A DNA stretch of 64,000 bases, taken from the NCBI GenBank assembly GCA_905250125.1, contig CAJNOL010000794.1, forward strand, positions 39,159-103,158, written 5' to 3'. The position numbers and the translations under genes were made by a program. Origin of the DNA: Rotaria sordida (taxonomy: Eukaryota; Rotifera; Eurotatoria; Philodinida; Philodinidae). This document shows, piece after piece, positions 54,401 through 64,000 of the stretch (position 1 is the stretch's first letter; each line of letters opens with the position of its first letter). The notes under the pieces were generated by a model. The model was given only the letters and a program-made list of their open reading frames with translations, did not search any database and was not told the origin of the DNA.

Positions 54401-57400
54401 CATAGAAGACTATGTAACTTCAATTCTATAGATCATTTTTAAAACAATATTAATCTTACTTGAACGAATATCAATAGCTGAAAGTACTTGTCCATAAACT
54501 TCAAATCCAGAAATACAAACTGAACTACGAGAAGATTTTTGATGAATACGTATATAACGAAAACCTGTTGAATTTTCAGTTAAATTTTTAACTATCCATG
54601 TTGCTGTTGATGAATTTATATCATTAACTAATGATGTTTCACATGGTAGAAAATGTGAAGTATCTTTTGATATTTGAAATAATAAATTTTTTGTCCAATT
54701 TGTATTACCATCTGTTATATGTCTTAATGTAAAATGTGTTGGAATAATAAATAAACCTAAATCAATTATAATCCAACTAAAATTATAATTTGTATCGTTA
54801 TTATCATCTATTGATGATGTATATGAAATTATATCAGATAATTGTTGAGATGAATAATTATTATCAGAACAACTAACTGAAAAACAATAAAATTAATTAA
54901 TTAATTCATAAAAAAAAGTAAACATAGTTATTTAAATGAAATAGAATTGATACCTGAAATAAGTCCAGTTGAACATGGATTTGTGTAATTGGATACAGTT
55001 TTACCATTAGTACCAATCCAATATAAAATTCCATTTTGATCAAAATCATTTGTATATGTAAATGTTAGTCGATTATCTAATTTTAATTGTTTAACAAATT
55101 CAAGATTACTATGAGGATAATCATACCATTCTTTTAAAACCTATTAAAATAAGATCAAATTTCATCAAATGATAAATCGGTTTTAATATGAGTTTGAACT
55201 CATAAGTTATAGAAGATCTATTGAGATTAGTGAAAGTCTAAAAAGATTTGCTTCCATAAATCTTTTATCTTAAGTTATAGCAATGGTAGTGAGTTATTCA
55301 ACTATTGTGACAAAATTAACTATGGAACTAACGTTTTCTGTGGGATTATTATGAAAAAAGATTGAATTTAAGGCCACCCTTCCCCTCAAAAATCGATCTC
55401 AGGTCAGGTACATTCACATCGCATGAAATTTTCAGGATATGTTGGGGTTGTTAGTAGGGCGACTATAGTAAAATTTTCAGTCCTGTACTATGGCCTGTGA
55501 GGAAGATATGCAAAAAACAAGGATTAAAAGATAGCTCATTTCGTCTCTAAAAATTCTCTGTGATCTTTAGTCTATATACTTCAATATAAGAATAACAAAG
55601 CTTCATTCAAAAAAACGAGCTCGCAGTTTTGCACGCTCTTTCAAACAAAAAAAAACCTATTGGTTACAATGAAGTTCCTTCGAAAATTCTGGAAGATACG
55701 ATCGAAAATCTATAAAACGAGAAAAAATGAAAAAAGATTTTCGGTTTTTTTCAAAAACAGCTTATTTCTCGAATAAGGGATAATGAAAATCTTCAAAAAT
55801 TTTTGGAGAAAACGAGGCGCCGGGGAAAAAATGTTTGCCATTTATGAGAGATTGGATCACTGGCTATCTTTTCCTGTATTTATCTTAATTTCGATCATTT
55901 TGAGGAGGAGAAGCGAGGCCTAAGATACCTATCTTTAGCTCCCATTGCAAACTTACCGTAATATATTACAAATAACATCTTTCAGTAGGTTAGAAGTCCC
56001 AAACTGAAGCGTATCCTACATAGACCCTTAATTTACAATATGTACAGATCAATCGTGTTTCACATTTCAATCTCGCAGGGATTGCACTAACAGTTTTTAT
56101 ACTATTAATCAGACAGTGTCTAACCAACACTTTTCATTGGGAACAACATCTTTTATGGTTATGTAAAACTTACGTTGAGTTTTATTTTGTTACAACTCAT
56201 GTGTTCTAAATAGATATGGGCAAGATGCTCTCGATCCCGATGCAGTCGGGATAGGGATCGGAATCATTTTTTGATCGGGACCAAAAAACGACTGTTCGCG
56301 GTCATGTCTAATGAAGATGGTAAATCTTGTATTGAACATGAACTTTTTTGAATGATCGTTTACTAAATGTATGATTTGTTCGTTTTCTCTCAGATGTTCT
56401 TTACTATCAAAACTTTAAATCAATCAAAAATCTATAGATTATTAATGTTTGACTAATATTACTTTCTAAAGTGAATATACTGATTGTTTTCTTTTTTTGA
56501 AATAAAAATCTAAGAAAAGAAATAATTTTCTTAATAAAATCTTTACCATTGATGCAAGAAATGTTTTTAATTGTTCTACTGTTGTTAATGGTTCAATTTT
56601 TAATGATTTTCCAGTTCTATCAGTAAATAATTGTTGTTGATTTTTATATTGAATTTGAAAACGAAAACGTTTAGAAAATATTTGTAAACCATAATTAAAT
56701 GGTGCATCATATAAAAATAATGGTAATTTTTCAATTGATTCTAATATTAATATAAGTTTACGTATAAGAATTTGAAATGCTTGTGGTTGTTCATCCGAAA
56801 GAAATATTGAACAAAATAATTTTGCACGTTCATATATATAATCATTTGATGATAAATGATTATTTTGATAAGATAAATCTTGAAAAATTTTCAATAAAAT
56901 TGATACTAAACCTGATGATGATAATTCATATATAGATAAATTTGTTTTTTCAATAAGAAATTCTTTTAATTTTTCAAATAAATTTTTTAATTTATCAAAT
57001 GAATTTAAATTTAATTCATTATTTAAATCATTAACAAGTTTTTGAAATTCTATTAATATTGAACGTGTATAATTTTTTGGTGAAAAATTTTTTAAATATT
57101 CATTATAAATAAATAATGCTATTTCACTTGTACGTTGTTTTATTTGTTCTTGTTTATTTTTATTAACTGTTACAGTTGTTGAATTATTTGATGATGTTAA
57201 AGTTTCAATTGTTGACCATGGTATTGAAAATTCATTATTTAATTGTACATCAGCTTCATGTTTATGATGTGAACGACGATTTGATTCAAAAATAAAACCT
57301 GATTGACCATGTTCAAGAATAGTTGCCTTGAAAAACAACAAAAAAAAAATATTTAAAATATAGAATATTTCAATTCATAAATTTTTACAAACTTCTAAAT

Positions 57401-60400
57401 ACTTTATCAAAAAAAAAAAAAAACTTTTTATCTGTTTGAGTTATATGACTGATGTTTATTATTGTTATGAACATTTTCTTGATAGATTAACTTCTTATTC
57501 TAAATATACTGAAATTCAATAAATACATGTGTGTAGAAAACTCATCGATTTTTCACTACACGTACTTATAACTTGAAAAATGTTGTCAATTAAATTTTGG
57601 TTTTAGTTTTTTTATCAAATACACGACGAATTCTTGATATCGTAATCGACAACTGAAATTCCGCGTATGATTGTTCTTGATTTCAAAAATGAGCTCATTT
57701 ACTAAAAAATTTCTATCACTGAATTTCTTCCAATATTTGAAACAAATACGATGATTATCGGTATGCTATTTCCCTTTAGTAAAAAATTATTTTCTGAAAC
57801 TTTGAGCTTAGCTATTATTGACGAGAAAAGTTCTCCAACTGATAAATCGCTTTTGAATCGAGACTATGTGCATTATGTGTACCCGAATAAGTTGTGAATG
57901 CCCTAAATGGATTTCATCCCCTTAGCTTATTGCTATGAAGATGCTACACTTTTATGATATTTTTTAAAATGTATGTAGGAACAGCAGAAAAATTGATTTT
58001 CGAATTTCGACTTGAAGCTTTGCATAGAGATAAGTCTTAACTAGAGTAGTTTATTGTGAAAGTTTCATGTCTTCTGATTTGCTTCTATCCTAAAATAAGA
58101 ATAATCAAATCTATCGGTTTATGTATGAGTGATGTAAACGGCATGATAACTGAAACCTGATGAGATGAAGACTTTTGTTTATTACTATATGTAATTTTGA
58201 TTTTTTTTTGTTATTTTATCTAACCTGTTCGCCTTCAACATTATGAATTTGAATTTGTGTAGGTCCATTACATTGAATTGTCCAATTTCCAATAGTAATT
58301 ATTCGTTCATTAGAAATATCTGATGTAAAAATAGTTCTTGCAATAATAATATTTTGTTTTTCTGTATCTTTTTCTTGTCCAATACCATCAAGAACTTGTT
58401 GTTTTAATCGTTGAAATTTTTCAATAAATTCATGACGATTTTCATCTGTATCAATATTTGTTTCTGGACTTCCTACAAAAAAACAAAACAAAACAAATCT
58501 TTTAAAATAAATAAAAAAGATAAACTATATATATAAACCTGATGAATACATTGTTGATAAAGAATTATTAGCAAAATATCTAAACCAACCATTTGAACCA
58601 ATTGATAATTCAATAATAATAAAACTATTCCATATATATAAACATTCACGATTACGTAAAAAATTAAATTCATTCCATACATATGGTCTATAAGAAAGTA
58701 TATCTTTTGTATCAATAGGAATAATATTAATTGTTATTAATTGTTGTAAATTATCATTTATATTATCATTTGATAATGCTAATGTTGTTATTTTTGATAT
58801 TAAACCTAAATATTGAAATTGTTCAAGAAATAAATATCGATCTTTTTCAAATAAATTTTTTATTATTAATAAAACAATATTTGATGTATCATCATCATCT
58901 TCATTTATATTTAATATTGTTGATAATAATTCAAATATATTTATTAATATATTTAATTGTCGTATTTGTTCAATTGTTGAATATTGTAATAATTTTGATA
59001 TTAAACGTAATGTACTACGTTTTATTGTTAATATCATTGTATTTTGATATAATTGACAAAATATTGATAATAAACGTTCTAAATAAATTAATTGTATTTC
59101 AATATTATCTTTTGTTTGTTCTTTAATACAATTATTTAATATTGATTGTTTTGTATCATTCCATTCATGTGATGATTGAAGTATATCAATAACTTCTTGA
59201 TGATTATCATCTTGTCGTTCACGTGCTTTATCTAATGCTGTTCGACCATCTTCATCACGTAAATCAATATTAGCACCATATTTTATTAATATACGAACAA
59301 TTGATGGACGTCCAAAACAAGCAGCATAATGTAATGATGATGAACGTTGACCACGATTAACATCAGCACCACGTCGACATAAATATTCAACCATTTCACG
59401 TGTACCAAATGCTGATACCCAATTAAGCATTGTTTGACCAACATGATCAGTATAATTAATATCAATATTATTTTCTTCAATATAATTTACAAATGCTTGA
59501 AAATCACGTGAACGAATATATTCAATTATTTGTTGTTGTGAACGATCAGATGGTGTTGTATTTGTTGTTGATGATGAATTTTGTGATGATTCATTGATTG
59601 GAATTGAAGGATTTGTTGTACGTAAAATATTTCCTGAACGAGCAAGTGTTTGACGTCCTAAAACAAAAAAATGATTATAACATGGAAGTTACTATTTGTA
59701 GAGGGTATCTCCTCAGATTTTCCCTTCTGATTTCAAAGGTTTTTTGCCTGTAGATACTACATAGTATTCTAATAGAAACTCTAAAACGATTTGGGTTGCT
59801 ATAAGTTTTTTTTTCTAGAGATCTCAGGTTTTCGAAAAAGTCGTATTTTGATCTGAAAATTTGTGCATAGAGACAATTCAATTAGACTAATTTACATTAG
59901 GAAAGTCAGAAGTTTTCAAAAAATGCATGTTATATAAACAATCTGTGGAAGAGAGTCGATATATTGTAAGTTTCATATCGCGAAGAGGCTTTATACAAAA
60001 TTTTCTGAATTTTTTTTTATAGAAATTAGTCGAGTTGATTTCTCTATATGCACTAATTTTCAGATCAAAATTCGATAGCTGATTCAAATCTCAATGTAAA
60101 CCAACATCCTTTTAAGAGTTTTTATTAGAACACTATGTAGTATCTATAGTCAAAATCGTAAGAGAACATTTAAGGAGGTTTCCTCAAAAGTCACTAATTA
60201 ATAGCGTCTGTTTCTCAGTACTCTTAACAACTATTAGAAATTACATGTCGTTCTTTTATTCGAAGTGTGAATTATAATATGAAATGTCAGATTTAAACAT
60301 GACTTTAATACTCTCCACAAACATTCAAAAATTTTCCCTTCCCTGTCGACGCAGATTTTTTTCCACATGTGTATAATTCTATTCGATGAAGTTCAATTCT

Positions 60401-61733
60401 TTATATTTAAAAAAAAAAAGAATTAACATTATAAATATAAAATCTAACCTTCAAAAAGTAAACCAATAAGCAAATCAAGAAATCGCATTATATCCAATAT
60501 ACATCGTTCATCACCATTACATAATGCTGATTCAAGTGCATCTGGAAGATCAGAACGAAGTAAATCATGTGTTACTTTTGCACTACCACGACAAAGAGTC
60601 GATAATAAACCCGTAACAACTGAAAGATTTGTTATAATACCACGTACATTCGATACATTATGTGTTCCTGTTGAATCTGAAGATGATTTTGATACATGAT
60701 GTAATGATCGAAGAAGAACATCTTTTAAACCATAACGCATTAATGGTTCAGGATCAACATTTTTTCTTGAAAATCTATTCATAAAAAACAAAAAAATTAA
60801 TAAAAAATTAAGTAAATTCTAAACAAACCTATCAGCTAATGTTGCAAAACATCTCAATGCATTATCAGCTACAAATGGATCATCATGTAAAAGTAAATTT
60901 GATAATGATTCAATTGTTTGATCAAGTGTTGAAGAATTTTGTGGATCAATTTTTCCAATTAATTTAACAACAACATTTAAAGCTGATTGTAAAGAATCTT
61001 TATGTATAACTGAATAACAATTATTAATAAATTCAATAACATAACGTAAACCATCTTGTTCATATATACTTGATGCTTCTCTTAAACATAAACGTTCAAA
61101 TACTTTTATAATTTGTTCAGCTAAATCTTTATTTGTACGATCTTCAATATCAACAATTTGTAAACAATTACACATTGAACGTATAACTGTTGAATGTGAT
61201 ATTATTTTTTTTGCACAATCAACAGATACATCAAGAAAATATGTTAAAGCACGTGCTGTTACTTCAAGAACATGTGTTGGAACTAATGGATCATTGAGTA
61301 TATCACAGAGAGCTTAAATAAAATTAAGATAGAAAAAATGTTTTCTTGGTTCTTATTTAAAAATTTACCAGGAAGGAAAAGTTGAGGTTTATACCTATAA
61401 AAAGTAAAATATAATTAAATTCATAAATTATTTTTAATAAATACATACTGTTCAAAACATCGATCGATATTATCACTCATTAAGACTAGCATACCTAAAG
61501 ACAAAAAAAAATATTCGAAAATAGAAAAAGTTTTTTGCAATTTATTTTATTTCTCTTTCTATCAATTGAACTAAGAGAGTATAGCTAAACTTATATTACT
61601 ATGAACATTAATTATCATATATTCATTAACAAATAAACTTACATAATTGTTCAAGTGCAATCATTTGAAGATCACGTTCACTACTTCCATCTCCTTTAAG
61701 CCAAGCTAAAAGTTCATCTGGATCAGCTTCCAT
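45429..61733 (-). CDS. HECTD1: HECTD1-type HECT E3 ubiquitin ligase (27 exons)
   Basis: Ubiquitin-protein ligase: accepts ubiquitin on a Cys and passes it to substrates. Exons: 61733-61643, 61494-61449, 61394-61369, 61312-60829, 60774-60449, 59657-58539, 58472-58225, 57326-56547, 55140-54954, 54876-54460, 53032-52766, 52704-52463, 52390-52219, 52165-52100, 51119-51041, 50970-50667, 50597-50489, 50433-50341, 50240-50149, 50088-49958, 48695-48654, 48583-47490, 47424-47346, 46160-46067, 45995-45845, 45763-45660, 45607-45429; about 2340 residues (human about 2610). The N-terminus (DPDELLAWL...[12 protein letters not shown]) and ARM-like repeats match HECTD1. Ankyrin repeats are in exon 6 (about residues 380-480), a SUN-like domain in exons 9-10 ([28 protein letters not shown]), acidic and Ser-rich linkers in exons 11-17, and HECT in exons 22-27 with [14 protein letters not shown] and the catalytic Cys in [12 protein letters not shown]. 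The end is KERGFYFN. The MIB/HERC2 domain of the human protein is not found. The exon 21/22 join is one base out of phase. Confidence 0.93.
46301..46898. repeat. Foldback element in HECTD1 intron 23
   Basis: Left and right halves are inverted copies over about 200 bp each. The outer pair is TACAAAATCATATATTYTC, and the inner part has AGAAGATTTYGATTAGAAAA, AGTCAAAACTAATATGATAT and CTAAGTGCRATTTAAAGRAATTC. The loop lies at about 46500-46670. No coding content. It accounts for half of this 1.2-kb intron, which splits the HECT domain coding region. Confidence 0.85.
51348..51700. repeat. Possible hAT-like end in HECTD1 intron 14
   Basis: At 51348 the sequence CAGAGATGACCATGACG starts like the terminal repeat of the element at 13142. 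A GC-richer stretch follows, and TAGGAATGCAACAGTGATG-type words recur inverted at about 51260 and 51650. No matching second terminus was found, so this is a tentative call. Confidence 0.3.
53372..53938. mobile_element. Non-autonomous hAT-like element in HECTD1 intron 10
   Basis: The element proper is 53380-53930 (551 bp). The ends are imperfect inverted repeats: CATAGATGGAACCGGTC at the left and CATAGATGAAACTGATC at the right read inverted, 13 of 17 identical. The flanking 8 bases AAATTAAT and GAATTAAT differ at one position, consistent with an 8-bp hAT target duplication. The arms are long inverted copies (GATCGATTCTTGCAATGAAA against GATCGATTCTTACAATGAAA, and ACTTAGATCATGAACCTG against ACTTAGATCACGAATCTG). 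ACCGGT/GGTACC words cluster at the left end and CGATCGGCC words at the right. No transposase frame. Confidence 0.7.
53932..54264. mobile_element. SINE-like insertion with 15-bp target duplication in HECTD1 intron 10
   Basis: A 303-bp body (53947-54249) is flanked by perfect 15-bp direct repeats AATTAATTCATTAAG at 53932-53946 and 54250-54264, the typical length for insertion by LINE machinery. The body is related to 2592-2950. On the minus strand it begins with a tRNA-like segment whose A-box-like word (TGGCTGAATTGTTCGG) lies at 54233-54218, followed by a degenerate B-box region. No long poly(A) tail is seen at the other end. It sits next to the right end of the hAT-like element and overlaps its target duplication, so it went in after that element. 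Confidence 0.75.
55141..56546. other. HECTD1 intron 8, repeat-rich
   Basis: A 1.4-kb intron without supported exons. At about 56215-56310 it has a patch of GATCGGGA/TCCCGAT words in both orientations (including GATCCCGATGCAGTCGGGAT), like the word-rich ends of the hAT-like elements, but no full element could be delimited. Confidence 0.4.
57327..58224. other. HECTD1 intron 7 with foldback-related fragment
   Basis: The right half (about 57990-58080) has the words GATTTTCGAATTTCGACTTGAA, GCATAGAGATAAG and a TTTCATGTCTTCTGATTT tail, akin to one arm of the 59688-60195 foldback. No inverted partner is visible, so it is a solo fragment. Confidence 0.4.
59688..60195. repeat. Foldback element in HECTD1 intron 5
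   Basis: Inverted arms share TAGATACTACATAGTRTTCTAATA, AAACTCT followed by a GGATG/CGATT-GGTT word, and ATTTTGATCTGAAAATT-GTGCATA, with CGACTAATTT/AGACTAATTT near the centre. The hairpin is about 500 bp and fills most of the 790-bp intron. No coding content. Confidence 0.85.
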
Positions 61734-64000
61734 TGTGCTGTAGATTATATTTTAAAGTATATATCTTAAAAAAAAAGAGATTATCAGATTTGAATGTCTA
61801 GTTTTAATAGTAATCATTTATTTGAATATTCTAAAAATGTCGATAATTATCAACGAAATAATCTTTCTTCATTGTGATTTTGCAATAATTGTAGTAATCA
61901 TAGTTTTATTGATAAATAAATGGAAAGCTTCAACGAAAAACAATAGAACATGAAAGTTCGAGAAGTTTTCTTGTTTGAATCATCCGAAATCTTTCTTTTC
62001 TTTTTTCTTTCTATATTTTTTTCACTTTTTGAATTTGAATTGTGAAATATGATCATCAGCTGTTGACTCGCTCTCTCGAATGTCATTTTTCCACATCATC
62101 GACCTCTATTATATTTTATATAAAATTCTTTTCGAAATTAGTGACATCTACAGAGAGAAAAATTTGTTTCTATCCCAAATAAGCAAAAAGTAAGTGAAAA
62201 CGGCCAACATGACTGGCTTAAAATGTCTTCCATACCCGTCATGAGTAGTTATCTTGACAAGAAATGTTCTGCAAACATGTCTGAACTAGTCCAAAACGCC
62301 CTTTGAACTCCATTATATCTAGTGCGTTTGTCTATCTACCCCCATCCAGACTAGTCCATAGTACAGAAAACGAAGACAAAAGGTGGATTCGACCGTCCAA
62401 CTTGACAATATTCAATACCTGACGGCAGACCATGACATAACGATGGACTGATGTTAGTTGAAACAGTCCAAATAGCAGAAAGACACGCATCCATTTGCTA
62501 GACAATTAAAAGTGGTAAAAGACATATGACTTTACTAGTCTGACACGTCTTCAGAGGCAGTCAGAACTAGTCTGAAGTGTCTTCTGCACTTGTTATGGTT
62601 AATTTAGGTTTTAGAATGTATTGTCATTACTAATTCAGAGGGTTATGAAATGTTTTGACAACTCATTCTTCTCTTACTAAATTGTTCAACCAATTGGTTC
62701 GATTGACCAATAACGAAAAGAAGAAAAACGTAATGCAAGAAAAAACTTTTCAATATTTATATCATTTGTTGATAATAGGTAAATGGTGGGTAATCATACA
62801 TATTTAGAATGAGAGCAAGATCATAGAATAAATATCACTTCGTTAAGTATGTTTTATTAAAAGTCGATCAGCATTATAGATGTATGTATTAAAATAGGCA
62901 CTTTACAAATTTTTTCCAGCTTTAAAATTCAGATCTTCAGGAATCTTATACTCAAACTTTATATCACAAAGGTGTTGCAATTACCATGTTAAATAAATTA
63001 ACTAAATAGTTATACTCGAAAATAAAAATAAATACTTATGTAATATTTTGATGAACGACAAGATTTCTCGAATAGCGATAGAAAAATGTATACCTACATC
63101 TTCCGTTGTAAGTATGAGTTATGAATATCATAAGCTTATCCTATGGCATCATATGAAAACACATCTTTACTTTCATGGTTCATAATCAAGAACGTTGTAC
63201 AATGTTATCATTACAAAAATTATTAATACTTATTAAATGTATTCAGAGATGTAAGCCAACATGTTTTGATCTGTGGCGGTAGTGGAAATTTTTTAATTTT
63301 TTTAAATCGTCGGCGGCGGTTATAAAAACTTGAATTTTTGTATGCTCATGGCGGTGGTGGCTTTGAGTCTTTACTGATACGGCAGCGGGTGGAATTTTCG
63401 AAACTGAATAATGATTTAGATGATAAGAAACGCCTGCCTATTTCAATAATTGATTAATAATAATTTCGAAAAAGCTAAATGAAATAACTGTGTTTGGCAT
63501 GTTAGTTTAATCAAGACATTACATGTAGGCAATATGAACATGAGTAATGAATTACTAAACAACTTTGCCTAGGATTAAGAGATCCAGTGGTGCTAAGGAT
63601 GGAAATACGTACTTGATATATATCAAGATGTCAAAAAACTTGCCCACTTTAGTTTTTAACGATAAAGTCTGGAATTTGACACGAACATCATGTCGATTCA
63701 ATCTGTCGAGTCTTTGTCTCAAAAAATCTTCGTCCAGAACTATTCTGAATTATAGATAATAATTTGATATCTAAGCGATCCTAACGTAGTTCTGGACGAG
63801 TCATTCTATAGAAAAAGACTAGACTAAAAATATATGATGTCTCCCTACAATGACTGAAGCGGAACAGAGTTCAAGGCCGCAGCTGACTTCAGACTAGTCC
63901 TGGTCGAGGACTTTTCGAGATAAAGACTAGACAAGTCGAGTCGACATGACTAGAAAAAAAAATTCGACATTTAGCCCGTCGCTAATTCACTTGGGTATAT
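61734..64000. other. Region upstream of HECTD1
   Basis: It should contain the HECTD1 promoter and 5' untranslated sequence near 61734-62100, though no specific element can be named. Further out, 62200-62600 and 63810-63950 carry recurrent ACTAGTC/GACTAG words in both orientations. 63675-63805 has an inverted pair around TCGTCCAGAACT / AGTTCTGGACGA. A possible hAT-like terminus is at 63244. No gene is supported. Confidence 0.4.
63244..63420. repeat. Possible hAT-like terminus with GGCGGT words
   Basis: CAGAGATGTAAGCC at 63244 shares its first nine bases with the terminal repeat of the 13142 element. It is followed by a zone of GGCGGT/CGGCGG/GGTGGTGG words up to about 63400 in an otherwise AT-rich context. 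No second terminus lies in the window, so the element may be truncated or run differently than assumed. Confidence 0.35.

Noticed and set aside
58731-59126. A 131-codon plus-strand open frame
   Set aside because: It is antisense to HECTD1 exon 6, made almost only of Leu, Ile, Tyr and His codons, the mirror of the AT-rich coding strand.
1-64000. CRISPR arrays, bacterial operons, tRNA or rRNA genes
   Set aside because: The window is clearly intron-bearing eukaryotic DNA; no regularly spaced direct repeats and no complete tRNA cloverleaf or rRNA segment was seen by eye.

Overview
This is a eukaryotic (animal) nuclear window. It is AT-rich, and its genes are split by many short introns (often 45-130 bp) with canonical GT...T-rich-AG borders, mixed with longer introns loaded with repeats. 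The clearest marker is a complete HECTD1-type HECT E3 ubiquitin ligase gene. Base composition, compact introns, Asn/Gln/Ser-rich low-complexity proteins and a decayed mariner copy would fit a spiralian such as a rotifer. That placement is an inference from style, not proof. A 10-N assembly gap lies at 14260-14269.

Layout. 1-5800: no gene; dispersed repeats (a SINE-like copy at 2592-2950, an old hAT-like element at 3298-3686, a foldback at 4395-4970). 5820-7747 (-): a low-complexity, basic, probably nuclear protein. 9495-10154: remnant of a pogo/Tigger-type element. 13142-13975: a well-preserved non-autonomous hAT-like element with an 18-bp TIR, an 8-bp target duplication and dense CCCTG words. 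14026-14467: a long hairpin broken by the assembly gap. 17828-19552 and 20608-21359 (+): two genes of unknown function. 25996-26601 (+): a four-helix membrane protein. 27056-27990 (-): a dead mariner transposase.

The right half is a run of minus-strand genes. 38703-29215 is a six-exon, about 828-residue protein that looks like a host gene built from a transposase (MULE-like pattern). 42504-39357 is a four-exon C2H2-finger protein with a C-terminal coiled coil. 61733-45429 is HECTD1 (27 exons, about 2340 residues): N-terminal ARM-like region, ankyrin repeats, SUN-like domain, Ser-rich and acidic linkers, and a HECT domain with its catalytic Cys. 61734-64000 is its upstream region.

Two things stand out. 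First, at least seven unrelated-looking long inverted repeats (about 440-600 bp each, one interrupted by the gap) sit in introns and spacers, together with hAT-like elements whose subterminal zones carry element-specific GC-rich words (CCCTG, CCGG, ACCGGT, perhaps GGCGGT) on an otherwise AT-rich background. Second, the HECTD1 model lacks the MIB/HERC2 domain at the place where the human protein has it; the intron there carries a hAT-like element and a SINE-like insertion side by side. All exon joins were traced by hand from splice signals and reading phase, so each needs RNA support.
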